Assembly: GCA_045646865.1 (NCBI GenBank)
Contig: JAZRLM010000010.1
Span: 1-54,851, forward strand
Length of the DNA stretch: 54,851 bases
Direction of reading: 5' to 3'
Source of the DNA: SIG440 sp045646865
GTDB lineage: Bacteria > Bacillota > Clostridia > Monoglobales > Monoglobaceae
The stretch's first letter is position 1. Each line of letters starts with the position of its first letter. The translations under genes and the position numbers were made by a program. Shown in pieces: positions 24,861-32,517 of the stretch. The notes beneath the pieces are model-generated. The model was given only the letters and a program-made list of their open reading frames with translations, was not told the origin of the DNA and did no database searches.

Positions 24861-25147
24861 AAAGAAAATCGCCTCAAAGAAATCAAACTCTTTGAGACGA
24901 GTATTTTACCCGCGGTACCACTCAAATTGCGTTATCCTCTAAGACAACACCCCTTCAGGTCCCAATATCAGACCCTATGCACTAACGTAGCAGACACGGA
25001 AAGGTTCTACTTGCCGAATAACGGTGTTCTTCCTTCCTGCTCAGGAGCTACAACCCGCAAACTCAGCTTTCACGGCTTTCACCAACCGCCGCTTCTCTCT
25101 AAAGCCTACCCTTGGAGCACTCTCCTTCAACGCATTTTTATTCAGTT
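24861..25147 (-). promoter_or_regulatory. T-box leader (probable tRNA-Val specific) of the acyl-CoA synthetase gene
   Basis: The minus-strand leader has all T-box parts. Stem I has a base helix AGGAG/CTCCT (25126-25122 with 25047-25043), apical loop GGTTGGTGAAA closed by CGGC/GCCG, and a specifier loop TTGTAG; the best alignment (specifier-R-NNNN-TGAG) gives GTA (Val) at 25051-25049. A stem II-like region with AAGTAGA...TCTGCTACGTTA follows. The T-box core GTGGTACCGCGG lies at 24910-24921, with bulge TGGT expecting discriminator A, as in tRNA-Val. The terminator CGTCTCAAAGA/TCTTTGAGGCG is at 24870-24899 with a T-rich run. T-box identity is firm; the valine assignment is provisional because the 3' purine is G and the GAA motif is degenerate. 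Confidence 0.9.
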
Positions 25148-25153
25148 ACAGTT

Positions 25154-25182
25154 AAAATAACACAAAACCTCTTTTTTGTCAA
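25154..25182 (-). promoter_or_regulatory. Sigma-A promoter of the T-box transcript
   Basis: Minus strand TTGACA (25182-25177), 17-nt spacer, TATTTT (25159-25154), placing the transcript start near 25147, just ahead of stem I. Confidence 0.75.
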
Positions 25183-25261
25183 GGGATTGAGTATATATTT
25201 TTATTTTTGCCATTTTTTGTAATCACTTTGTAATATTCTTGCAACAATTTTGTTAATGAGG

Positions 25262-25290
25262 TTGACAAAAATGCCTTTTTAGTGTATACT
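25262..25290 (+). promoter_or_regulatory. Sigma-A promoter of the SH3-NlpC/P60 gene
   Basis: TTGACA (25262-25267), 17-nt spacer, TATACT (25285-25290). The resulting leader is about 105 nt and holds two small hairpins (25304-25335 and 25336-25350); I recognise no riboswitch class in it. Confidence 0.8.
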
Positions 25291-25401
25291 AACTGTGTAT
25301 TTATTTTTTTGCTGCCCATTTGTGGCAAGAAAAAATCCTTTATGAAAGGAGCGACACAACGGAATAACGCATTGGTTTGCAATTAATTTGGAGGTAATAT
25401 T

Positions 25402-26082
25402 TTGTTAAATTTAAAAAGGATTTTGGCGATTGTTCTCGCCTTTGTTATACTCGTATCGACAGCATCCTTTACTGCATTTGCGGCAGAGGGTTCATCATAC
25501 GGAATCGTTACGGCATCACTTCTTAATCTTCGCAAAGAGCCAACCACATCTTCGGCAATCTTAGCACAGATACCAAACGGACGTACAATGCCGGTAGAAA
25601 GCATCAGCGCAGGCTGGGCAAAAGTTACATACAACGGTATAGCAGGTTATGTTTCTGCACAGTACATAAAAGTTATGCAGGGCGAAATGCCCAACCGTTC
25701 TGCTTCGGTTTCATCTAAAGGACAAGCAGTTGTAGAACTTGCAAAGCAGTATCTTGGCACACCTTATGTATACGGTGGTTCAAGCCCCAGCGGTTTTGAC
25801 TGCAGCGGTTTTGTTTATTACATATACAAGCAGATGGGTGTTACCCTTAACAGAGTTGCTGCTGACCAGATGACAAACGGTACATGGGTTGCAAGTAATA
25901 ACCTTCAGCCCGGTGACATAGTTGGTTTTACTAACCGTAGCGGCTATGTTAATCACGTTGGCATTTATGCAGGCAACGGTATGATGATTCACTCACCACA
26001 GACAGGTGATGTTGTAAAATACGAAAGTATCGTAAACGGAAACTATTCACTCCGCCTTGTTTGCGGCAGACGAATTTTCTGA
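25402..26082 (+). CDS. Secreted SH3b-NlpC/P60 peptidoglycan hydrolase
   Basis: A 226-residue exported cysteine endopeptidase. The signal peptide is residues 1-28 (hydrophobic run, AFAA cleavage region). A bacterial SH3 domain spans about 33-92 (LNLRKEPTTSSAIL, GWAKVTYNGIAGYV). The NlpC/P60 domain (105-226) has the intact triad Cys134 (FDCSGF), His185 (NHVGIY) and His197 (MIHSP). Such enzymes cut the D-Glu-meso-DAP (or equivalent) bond of stem peptides. The TTG start is supported by GGAGGT 6 nt upstream. It has its own promoter and terminator. Confidence 0.94.
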   Translation: MLNLKRILAIVLAFVILVSTASFTAFAAEGSSYGIVTASLLNLRKEPTTSSAILAQIPNGRTMPVESISAGWAKVTYNGIAGYVSAQYIKVMQGEMPNRSASVSSKGQAVVELAKQYLGTPYVYGGSSPSGFDCSGFVYYIYKQMGVTLNRVAADQMTNGTWVASNNLQPGDIVGFTNRSGYVNHVGIYAGNGMMIHSPQTGDVVKYESIVNGNYSLRLVCGRRIF

Positions 26083-26093
26083 TTTTAAAACTT

Positions 26094-26121
26094 AAGGGCT
26101 GCTTATACGGCAGTCCTTTTT
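26094..26121 (+). terminator. Terminator of the NlpC/P60 gene
   Basis: AAGGGCTGC pairs with GCAGTCCTT (one G-T pair) and is followed by TTTTAT. Confidence 0.75.
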
Positions 26122-26153
26122 ATCTTTAATCGCTTTTTAGGGAGGCATAAACA

Positions 26154-27050
26154 ATGAAAAACATACCTATGTTTTCAAAAAAGAAACTACTGTTTTATAC
26201 CCTTTCTCTTATTGCACTTATTCTTGCCTCAATTGCCACAAAGACATTTCCCCAAGACAATCCCAATGTCACGGGAAATCTTCAGGTTATTTTTGTTGAT
26301 GTTGATCAGGGCGACGCCACCTTTATCCGTACACCGCGCGGCGAAACCATGCTGATTGACGGCGGCGAATACGACACTTACGAAACACATCTTATGCCTT
26401 TTCTTAGTGAACAAGGTATAAATTCGGTTGATGCCGCCATTGTCACACACTATCACAGCGACCATATGGGCGGCATACAGCTACTTACCGAAGACGGCGG
26501 TGTGGGAACTCTTATTTTACCCGATTACAGCGACAGCGACAAGTCAAAAAAATACCTCGAACAAGCCGCAGCAGATAACGGCACACAGGTACAGTATGTT
26601 TCTTCGGGCGATACCATAGAAACCGCTTGCGAGGGTCTGTCTATTAACGTTCTCCACCCGGCCAAAGGCGGCAGCAACGGTAATAATTTTCACAACAACA
26701 GTTCGCTTGTTCTGCGTATCAGTTACGGGAATACCTCTTTTCTCATAACGGGCGATATTGAAGCACGTGTCGAAAAGGAGCTTGCCAACACAAAGATTGA
26801 ATGTGATGTCCTGAAAGTTGCTCATCACGGCTCATCATCTTCATCATCCAAGAAGTTTATACAAGCCGCAGACCCCACATATGCTGTAATCCCTGTGGGC
26901 AAGAACAACTCATACGGCCATCCTCACCACGAAACTATGGAAACTCTTGACAATGAAGACATACGGGTTTACCGCACCGATACAGACGGAAATATCACCT
27001 TTGACGTAACTGCCGAAGGTATTAATGATATTTCCTTCTCAAAATTCTAA
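26154..27050 (+). CDS. Stand-alone ComEC/Rec2-like MBL-fold hydrolase
   Basis: A 298-residue protein with one N-terminal membrane anchor (about residues 10-28) and an extracellular MBL domain. Motifs: FVDVDQGDATFI, MLIDGGE, VTHYHSDHMGG (zinc site), SSLVLRISYGNTSFLITGD and KVAHHGSSSSSS. These match the C-terminal hydrolase domain of ComEC, but the competence channel domain is missing, so this is not the DNA uptake channel. Related solitary proteins may act as secreted nucleases or phosphodiesterases; the substrate is unknown. It is followed by holA after 13 nt; full ComEC and HolA are neighbours in many Firmicutes, so the order may be a remnant of that locus. Confidence 0.9.
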   Translation: MKNIPMFSKKKLLFYTLSLIALILASIATKTFPQDNPNVTGNLQVIFVDVDQGDATFIRTPRGETMLIDGGEYDTYETHLMPFLSEQGINSVDAAIVTHYHSDHMGGIQLLTEDGGVGTLILPDYSDSDKSKKYLEQAAADNGTQVQYVSSGDTIETACEGLSINVLHPAKGGSNGNNFHNNSSLVLRISYGNTSFLITGDIEARVEKELANTKIECDVLKVAHHGSSSSSSKKFIQAADPTYAVIPVGKNNSYGHPHHETMETLDNEDIRVYRTDTDGNITFDVTAEGINDISFSKF

Positions 27051-27063
27051 AGGAGCCAAAACT

Positions 27064-28074
27064 ATGGAACCAAAAGACCTTGACAAACAAATTTCATCAG
27101 GTAAGATTGCCAATCTTTACTTTTTTTACGGTGAAGAACAGTTTCTTCTTGAAAGCAAAATAAAATCCATTAAAAAACGCCTTATCGACAAGGATTTTGA
27201 GGAATTTAACTATGCCAAACTTGACGGCAAAAAAATCTCTTTTGCCGACATCGAAAACGAACTTTTGTCCGTACCCGTTATGTCCGACAGACGAATGGTT
27301 GTTGTTTCCAACTGCGGAATATTTGGCAACGCAAAAACAAAGGATTTTTCTGCATTGTGCGAAAGTCTTGCTGACGTTCCTGATTATATGACGGTTATTT
27401 TTACCGAGTTGGAATTTGACAAAAAGAAAGAAAAAAATCTTGACGTTTTTAAAAAGCACGGTGAAATTGTAAAGTTTGACTTGCTGTCACCAAAACAGCT
27501 TGAACTATGGCTGGAAAAAATGTTTGAAGAAAAAGGCAAAACCGTTCTTGCTTCTGACCTTTCAAAAATGGTTTCTCTGTGTGGTCAATCAATGTCGGCG
27601 GTATACACCGAATTCTGCAAGGTACTGAATTTTGTAGGCGACCGCAGTAAAATCACCACCGATGACATTTCGTCTGTGGTATCGAAAACAACAGATGCAA
27701 GAGTTTTTGACATTATTGACAATATTGCAGAGGGCAAAACCAAAACTGTTTTTGAAGAATTAAGCGCCCTGCGTTTTGCAGGTGAAAATTCTTCTACCGT
27801 TCTCTCATTGATAACTACCCGTATGAGTGAACTTCTTATGGTAAAACAACTATCCGAAGACAGGCTCTCTGCCGACAATATTGCGGAATATTTTGTACCT
27901 CGAAAACACCCATTTGTTATCAAAAAACTTACCGAACAGTCACGACGATTTTCAACAAATTATTTGAAGAAAATGTCCCTTAAAGGTTGTGAATACACCT
28001 TTAACGTGCGCTCCGGCACTATGGATAAATGGGTTGCTGTTGAAATGTATGTGGCAGAACTGCTAAAGAGGTAG
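27064..28074 (+). CDS. holA: DNA polymerase III delta subunit
   Basis: A 336-residue clamp-loader subunit that opens the beta sliding clamp. The N-terminal segment NLYFFYGEEQFLLE, the middle MVVVSNCGIFG/VIFTELEFDKKKE region and the C-terminal helical collar domain are in the expected order, although the family is weakly conserved. ATG 27064 has AAAGGAGCC in front and is preferred over a start overlapping the previous gene. It lies 13 nt downstream of the MBL gene, in the same transcript. rpsT, a frequent neighbour, is not present. Confidence 0.9.
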   Translation: MEPKDLDKQISSGKIANLYFFYGEEQFLLESKIKSIKKRLIDKDFEEFNYAKLDGKKISFADIENELLSVPVMSDRRMVVVSNCGIFGNAKTKDFSALCESLADVPDYMTVIFTELEFDKKKEKNLDVFKKHGEIVKFDLLSPKQLELWLEKMFEEKGKTVLASDLSKMVSLCGQSMSAVYTEFCKVLNFVGDRSKITTDDISSVVSKTTDARVFDIIDNIAEGKTKTVFEELSALRFAGENSSTVLSLITTRMSELLMVKQLSEDRLSADNIAEYFVPRKHPFVIKKLTEQSRRFSTNYLKKMSLKGCEYTFNVRSGTMDKWVAVEMYVAELLKR

Positions 28075-28123
28075 CTTAACCCGACATTTTCCGCTTGACC
28101 CTCTTTAAAATATCATTTAAAAT

Positions 28124-28152
28124 AAAGGAAGAAACGAATAGTTTCTTCCTTT
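28124..28152. terminator. Bidirectional terminator between holA and the SOD-like gene
   Basis: AAAGGAAGAAAC and its perfect complement flank GAATA. T-rich flanks occur on the plus strand, and the stem abuts the stop of the convergent gene. Confidence 0.8.
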
Positions 28153-28631
28153 TATGTTGCCTGATTTGCAACGATGCTGCCACAAGCAATACGTTTGCCG
28201 CCGCTGCCCGAGGGCTGGGTTACATAATCGTCGGGAGACTGGTGAATTATTACCGACCTGCCTATCACATCTTCAGGAAAAAAACGATTGGTGAAAAACA
28301 GCATTTTGGCTGTTCCCCCGTTTGAAAACAAAACCGGAAAATCTCCGGCATGATTTCCGTGAGGCTCGCCGTCAGGATTCCAATGTCCGCCTGCCGCCTC
28401 AAAGGGCGTATCGGTATGAACACTTCCGCAAGTATCGCTGTCGTGAATATGAAATCCAAAAGGTCCGACCTGTGGTGTGTTGGTCATTGCCTCCTTAAAA
28501 TCCGGCAGTCCAAAAATCTCCACTTCAACCCAACTGCCGTCGGCAATTCCAAGAAATTTTACTGTTCCACGCACATCCGGCGCAAGGTCGCTGCCATGAA
28601 TCTGCGCTATTGCATCATATACCTCAAGCAT
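28152..28631 (-). CDS. Cu/Zn superoxide dismutase-like protein without signal peptide
   Basis: A 159-residue Cu/Zn-SOD-fold protein. Copper ligand candidates are His61, His63 (GFHIH), His83 (GGHWNP) and His130 (VIIHQSPDDY). Zinc ligand candidates are His83, His91, His94 and Asp97; the zinc loop is about six residues shorter than in classical SOD1. The disulfide cysteines (Cys68, Cys150) and active-site arginine (Arg147 in GGKRIACG) are present. Bacterial SodC is normally exported, but no signal peptide is seen here, so it appears cytoplasmic. The family also holds non-enzymatic members; with all ligands retained, activity is plausible. AAGGAG precedes the ATG. Single gene. Confidence 0.88.
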   Translation of the reverse strand: MLEVYDAIAQIHGSDLAPDVRGTVKFLGIADGSWVEVEIFGLPDFKEAMTNTPQVGPFGFHIHDSDTCGSVHTDTPFEAAGGHWNPDGEPHGNHAGDFPVLFSNGGTAKMLFFTNRFFPEDVIGRSVIIHQSPDDYVTQPSGSGGKRIACGSIVANQAT

Positions 28632-28728
28632 ACTTTTACACTCCTTCCTCTTGTGCCGAGTTTTGTATTATTCAATATATATTATGTAAAAACAGATATT
28701 TCGTGAAAAACAAAGGAGATGATTTACT

Positions 28729-30498
28729 GTGTCAAAACTATCAAGAACTTTTAAGGCGCTGTGCGTGCTTGTAGGGCTTTTTTGTGTACTCAACTCTCTG
28801 CCCCCTACCAAGTCAAATGTTGTTACCGCCCAGAAAGAAGAAATTCGTGGCGTATGGATAGCAACATTATATTCTATGGACTATCCTGCTAAGCCAACCA
28901 CCTCTGCCGAGATTTTACGTCATAGTGCCGATGATTTATTGAACAATGTTCAAAGATTGGGGTATAATACAGTTTTCTTTCAGGTGCGGCCTTCTGGTGA
29001 TGCTTTTTATAAATCGAATGTTTTTCCGTGGTCAAAGTATCTTACAGGTACATCAGGTCTTGCTCCTGCTGATAATTTTGACCCTCTGGAGTATTTATGT
29101 CGCGAAGCACATAAACGGGGCATTGCTGTTCATGCTTGGGTTAACCCATACAGACTTACAGTCTCTCCTGCAGACGCAGAAGTCCTTGGCGAGAATGCAA
29201 TTCCCAAAAAATATCCTCATCTTACCGTAAATCATACCAACGGCAAAAGTTATCTCAACCCCGGCGAACCCGAAGCTAATGAGCTGGTGGTTGACGGCAT
29301 ACTTGAAATTATACAGAATTATGATATTGACGGAATACACCTTGACGATTACTTTTATCCCGACAGTTCGTTTCCTGACGGCGAAACATTTGCTAAATAC
29401 GGCGGAAATTTCACCGACATAGGCGACTGGCGCAGAAATAACACTACCAACCTGATAAAAAGTATTCGTTCTTCCATAAAAGCCGAAAATCCCAATATTA
29501 TATTTTCTGTCAGCCCATGCGGAATATGGGCAAACAAAAGTTCGATCCCTGAGGGCAGTGATACAAACGGAATTCAGGCATATTTCGACTACTATGCAGA
29601 TACCCGTCTGTGGGTAAAGGAAAATCTTGTTGACTGGATAATTCCGCAAATTTACTGGAATACAGGTCACTCTGCCGCCGACTTTGAAACGGTCGCCAAA
29701 TGGTGGTCAGATACCGTAAAGGGCACCAATGTTTCCCTTTGTATCGGGCAAGCAGCATACAAAGTCGCTGAAGAAACAGGTGCTGCATCGGTCTGGTATG
29801 CTCAAAACGGCATTGAAGAACTTAATCATCAGACAATTTACCTCCGCTCCTTAGACGATTGCATAGGCTACTCTCATTACCGATTAGGAAGTATTATGCA
29901 CACCTCTGAGCTTCAGGATTTTGCCTTATCTGCAAATACAGGAAAACCGCTTGTATTTACCGATATTTCTTCATTCCCCTGGGCCATTGATGCCATAACC
30001 GCCCTACATCAAAAGGGTATCGTGAATGGCATGGGAGATGGCACCTTTGGATGCGAAAAGCAGGTCAGCCGTGCAGATTTTACCCTGATGCTGGTGCGCT
30101 TGCTTGGCAAAAATGCAGAATTCACCGAAAATTTTGAGGACGTAACCCCCGACAAATATTATTATAAAGAAATTGGTATCGCAAAGGCTCTTGGTATAAC
30201 TTCTGGCCGTGACGGCAATATATTTGACCCAACAGGCAACATAACCCGCGAAGATATGGCAGTTATGGTATACCGCATCCTGGAAAAAGAAGGTATTTTG
30301 AACAATGATGAAAATATAAATCTGTCTGCAAAATTCAGCGATGCCCAAAGCATTTCTGAGTACGCAGTTAACGCCGTGTCTGCGATGACTGAAAATAAAC
30401 TTTTATCAGGATATGAAACAGGTGATTTCAAACCTAAAGGCTTTGCCACCCGCGCCGAAACCGCCGTGTTCCTAAACCGGGTTGCAGAATTGTTTTAA
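28729..30498 (+). CDS. Secreted GHL10-family glycoside hydrolase-like protein with SLH domains
   Basis: A 589-residue surface protein. A signal peptide (about 1-30) is followed by a GHL10/DUF187 (YngK-like) barrel from about 38 to 390, with EIRGVWIATLYS, VFFQVRPSGDAFY, HAWVNPYRL, DGIHLDDYFYP and WIIPQIYW. The C-terminal 190 residues carry three S-layer homology units (ADFTLMLVRLLG, REDMAVMVYRIL, RAETAVFLNRVA) that bind pyruvylated wall polymer; csaB is in this same window (41856). The substrate is probably a wall or capsule glycan, but family chemistry is poorly known. GTG start with AAGGAG at 10 nt. Confidence 0.93.
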   Translation: MSKLSRTFKALCVLVGLFCVLNSLPPTKSNVVTAQKEEIRGVWIATLYSMDYPAKPTTSAEILRHSADDLLNNVQRLGYNTVFFQVRPSGDAFYKSNVFPWSKYLTGTSGLAPADNFDPLEYLCREAHKRGIAVHAWVNPYRLTVSPADAEVLGENAIPKKYPHLTVNHTNGKSYLNPGEPEANELVVDGILEIIQNYDIDGIHLDDYFYPDSSFPDGETFAKYGGNFTDIGDWRRNNTTNLIKSIRSSIKAENPNIIFSVSPCGIWANKSSIPEGSDTNGIQAYFDYYADTRLWVKENLVDWIIPQIYWNTGHSAADFETVAKWWSDTVKGTNVSLCIGQAAYKVAEETGAASVWYAQNGIEELNHQTIYLRSLDDCIGYSHYRLGSIMHTSELQDFALSANTGKPLVFTDISSFPWAIDAITALHQKGIVNGMGDGTFGCEKQVSRADFTLMLVRLLGKNAEFTENFEDVTPDKYYYKEIGIAKALGITSGRDGNIFDPTGNITREDMAVMVYRILEKEGILNNDENINLSAKFSDAQSISEYAVNAVSAMTENKLLSGYETGDFKPKGFATRAETAVFLNRVAELF

Positions 30499-30539
30499 CT
30501 TATTAATCGTTGACAAAAATTGAGGTTATATGTTAAAAT

Positions 30540-30574
30540 TCAAAAAGGACATCTGTTAAAAACCAAATGTCCTT
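30540..30574 (-). terminator. Terminator of tRNA-Thr(CGT)
   Basis: Minus strand AAGGACAT pairs with ATGTCCTT, followed by TTTTTG, immediately past the tRNA CCA end. Confidence 0.8.
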
Positions 30575-30649
30575 GGAGCTTGTGATCCGGCTCGAACGGA
30601 CGACCTGCGCATTACGAATGCGCTGCACTACCGACTGTGCTACACAAGC
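30574..30649 (-). tRNA. tRNA-Thr (CGT)
   Basis: A 76-nt cloverleaf on the minus strand. Acceptor GCTTGTG pairs with CACAAGC, CCA is encoded, the anticodon loop TTCGTAA carries CGT, and the T loop is TTCGAGC. It is a single-tRNA unit divergent from ppx, and complements the TGT isoacceptor at 277-352. Confidence 0.95.
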
Positions 30650-30665
30650 ATATTCAACTTTAATG

Positions 30666-30694
30666 AGTATACTATATTTATGTTTTTTTGTCAA
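30666..30694 (-). promoter_or_regulatory. Sigma-A promoter of tRNA-Thr(CGT)
   Basis: Minus strand TTGACA (30694-30689), 17-nt spacer, TATACT (30671-30666). It lies in the 78-bp gap to the divergent ppx gene. Confidence 0.82.
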
Positions 30695-30727
30695 GATTTT
30701 ATTAATCGGGAAGGAAATTTTACTCTT

Positions 30728-31642
30728 ATGAAAAAACTTGCGGTTATCGATTTGGGCTCAAACTCAATCAGAATGAGTATTTTTGAAATTTATACCGACA
30801 AAACCTTTCGCCAGACAGGAAGTTATCGCAATATGATAAAGCTAAGTGAAGGTATGACAGATGATATGTGCCTTAAACCGGAGGCTCAACTTCGTGCAGT
30901 TAATTCATTATTAGAGTATAAGCAAATTATGCAAAAAGCCGGTGTTACCGACCTTAGGGCTGTTGCTACTGCGGCGGTGCGTAAAGCTAAAAACGGTAAC
31001 GAATTTATTGATACCGTTAAAGATGCCACCGACATTACCATTGAAGTAATAGACGGCGAAACCGAAGCAGAACTTGATTGCCTTGCAATTTCCGAGGCTG
31101 TTGGTTGCAAGGAAGGCGTCATCTGTGATATAGGCGGCGGCAGTACAGAGTTTATTGCAATACGCAACGGAGAAATGCAAAAGCCGGCTATCAGTATCCC
31201 CATTGGGTCCCGATGGATTACCGAAACCTTTTTCGCAAACGGAGAAAACTCATTGGCAATCAGCAGTTCTGAAGAATATATTGCTAACCGGATTTCACAA
31301 CTTTCGTGGCTTGATAAAATGAAGGGTGCCCCAATTATCGGTATCGGTGGTACATTACGTGCTCTGGCGAAATGTCATATGCAGGATTCTACAAAAGCTC
31401 CGATTTCTTGTCACGAAATTTCAGCCACCGAAATTGACTGTTTGTTTAACTCTATTGCAAACACACCCCTTCCTGACCGCAATTCGCTGCCCGGTATAGG
31501 CGTTGAGAGAGCCGACATAATCTTAGGCGGATTGCTGCCCCTGATGGAGCTGAAAAAAGTCCTGTCCTCACCCAAACTTATTGTTGCAGATGTGGGTGTC
31601 CGCGAAGGAATTCTTTTTGATTATATTAAAAAAGCAGAATAA
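30728..31642 (+). CDS. ppx: Ppx/GppA-family exopolyphosphatase
   Basis: A 304-residue member of the ASKHA phosphatase fold that removes phosphate from polyphosphate or from pppGpp. Motifs: AVIDLGSNSIRM (phosphate 1), RAVATAAVRKAKN, VIDGETEAELD, ICDIGGGSTEF (phosphate 2), SIPIGSRWITETFF and GIGGTLRALAKC. It lacks the extra C-terminal HD-like domain of E. coli Ppx, as is common in Firmicutes, so the preferred substrate cannot be fixed. ATG 30728 begins the conserved MKKLAVID; the open frame 16 codons upstream overlaps the tRNA promoter and is rejected. A terminator follows. Confidence 0.93.
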   Translation: MKKLAVIDLGSNSIRMSIFEIYTDKTFRQTGSYRNMIKLSEGMTDDMCLKPEAQLRAVNSLLEYKQIMQKAGVTDLRAVATAAVRKAKNGNEFIDTVKDATDITIEVIDGETEAELDCLAISEAVGCKEGVICDIGGGSTEFIAIRNGEMQKPAISIPIGSRWITETFFANGENSLAISSSEEYIANRISQLSWLDKMKGAPIIGIGGTLRALAKCHMQDSTKAPISCHEISATEIDCLFNSIANTPLPDRNSLPGIGVERADIILGGLLPLMELKKVLSSPKLIVADVGVREGILFDYIKKAE

Positions 31643-31652
31643 ATTACCCTAA

Positions 31653-31690
31653 ACCTTCAAAAACTACCAAAAAGTTTTTGGAGGTTTTTT
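31653..31690 (+). terminator. Terminator after ppx whose 3' arm holds the next gene's ribosome site
   Basis: ACCTTCAAAAACT pairs with AGTTTTTGGAGGT (one G-T pair), and TTTTTT follows. The GGAGG in the 3' arm is also the only ribosome site of the TSUP gene starting 7 nt on, so the hairpin would both end ppx transcripts and mask translation of read-through ones. Confidence 0.75.
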
Positions 31691-31691
31691 A

Positions 31692-32045
31692 TTGAAAAAA
31701 TACTATAAAGAAATTATAATCGGCGCCCTGACAGGAATTCTTAACGGACTCTTTGGGGCAGGCGGCGGCTCGGTAGTAGTACCTGCCATGGAGAAATTTT
31801 TAAACATTGACGAAAAGAAATCCCACTCCACAGCTATTGCCATAATTTTAATGATGTCCCTTGTAAGTTCTGTAACCTACATCAGCAAAGGCTTTTTCAA
31901 TCTTAAACTTTGGGCTTTGGTCTCGGTTGGAGGAATTATTGGCGGATTTGTGGGCGCAAAGCTGCTGGGTAAAATTTCTAAAAAGTGGCTTAAAATCTTC
32001 TTTGGCGGTGTCATTTGTGTAACTGCCGTTAAAATGATTTTTTAG
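31692..32045 (+). CDS. Half-length TSUP (TauE/SafE) transporter subunit A
   Basis: A 117-residue membrane protein of about four helices, half the usual 240-270 residues of the TSUP sulfite exporter family. The family motif GILNGLFGAGGGSVVVPAM is at residues 14-32. Typical full-length members have two such halves fused; here the second half is the next gene, 11 nt away. The two probably form a heterodimer. The transported anion (sulfite, sulfoacetate or other) cannot be read. TTG start, with GGAGG 7 nt upstream inside a terminator hairpin. Confidence 0.88.
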   Translation: MKKYYKEIIIGALTGILNGLFGAGGGSVVVPAMEKFLNIDEKKSHSTAIAIILMMSLVSSVTYISKGFFNLKLWALVSVGGIIGGFVGAKLLGKISKKWLKIFFGGVICVTAVKMIF

Positions 32046-32056
32046 GAGGTTTAATT

Positions 32057-32419
32057 ATGCTTAATATTATCATCGGTTTTTTCAGCGGGATTATAAGCGG
32101 TATGGGCATTGGCGGCGGTGCAATTTTAATTCCCGCCCTTATTATGATTGAAGGAATAAATCAGCAAATGGCGCAGGGAATAAACCTGACATATTTTATT
32201 CCAACTGCAATTATTTCGTTGGTTGTGCATATAAAGAATAAGAACGTTGAATTTAAAACCGCAGCTATTATAGGTGGTTCAGGTGTAATCGGTGCAACTT
32301 TGGGTGCATGGCTTGCCACCACCCTGAACGGCGACATGTTAAGGCGATCTTTTGGTATTTTCCTACTTTTGGTTGGATTATATGAAATATACAGAGGGTT
32401 TCGCGCCAACTATTGGTAG
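32057..32419 (+). CDS. Half-length TSUP (TauE/SafE) transporter subunit B
   Basis: A 120-residue membrane protein of about four helices carrying its own copy of the motif (GIISGMGIGGGAILIPAL, residues 11-28) and the family segment HIKNKNVEFKTA. It ends in FLLLVGLYEIYRGF, typical of the C-terminal end of TSUP proteins. AGGAGG precedes the ATG by 9 nt. With the preceding gene it reconstitutes a full transporter. Both are complete, with separate ribosome sites and no stop-codon scar, so this is a genuine split rather than a frameshifted gene. Confidence 0.88.
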   Translation: MLNIIIGFFSGIISGMGIGGGAILIPALIMIEGINQQMAQGINLTYFIPTAIISLVVHIKNKNVEFKTAAIIGGSGVIGATLGAWLATTLNGDMLRRSFGIFLLLVGLYEIYRGFRANYW

Positions 32420-32448
32420 ATTTTTGTTAAAAAATAATCAATTTCTTA

Positions 32449-32477
32449 TTGACGGACAAGAAAAAAAGTTATATACT
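32449..32477 (+). promoter_or_regulatory. Sigma-A promoter of serC-serA
   Basis: TTGACG (32449-32454), 17-nt spacer, TATACT (32472-32477), 40 nt upstream of the serC start. Confidence 0.8.
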
Positions 32478-32517
32478 ATAATTTGAAATATTTAAATTTA
32501 TGATTGGAGTGTTTTTT

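Noticed and set aside
24855..25160. Plus-strand open frame of about 100 codons
   Set aside because: It lies wholly within the T-box leader on the opposite strand, has no ribosome site, and its composition reflects the RNA structure.
25291..25401. c-di-AMP riboswitch upstream of the NlpC/P60 gene
   Set aside because: The leader is too short and lacks the conserved core of that class.
26154..27050. Annotation as the DNA uptake channel ComEC
   Set aside because: Only the MBL domain is present after a single membrane anchor; the competence channel domain is missing.
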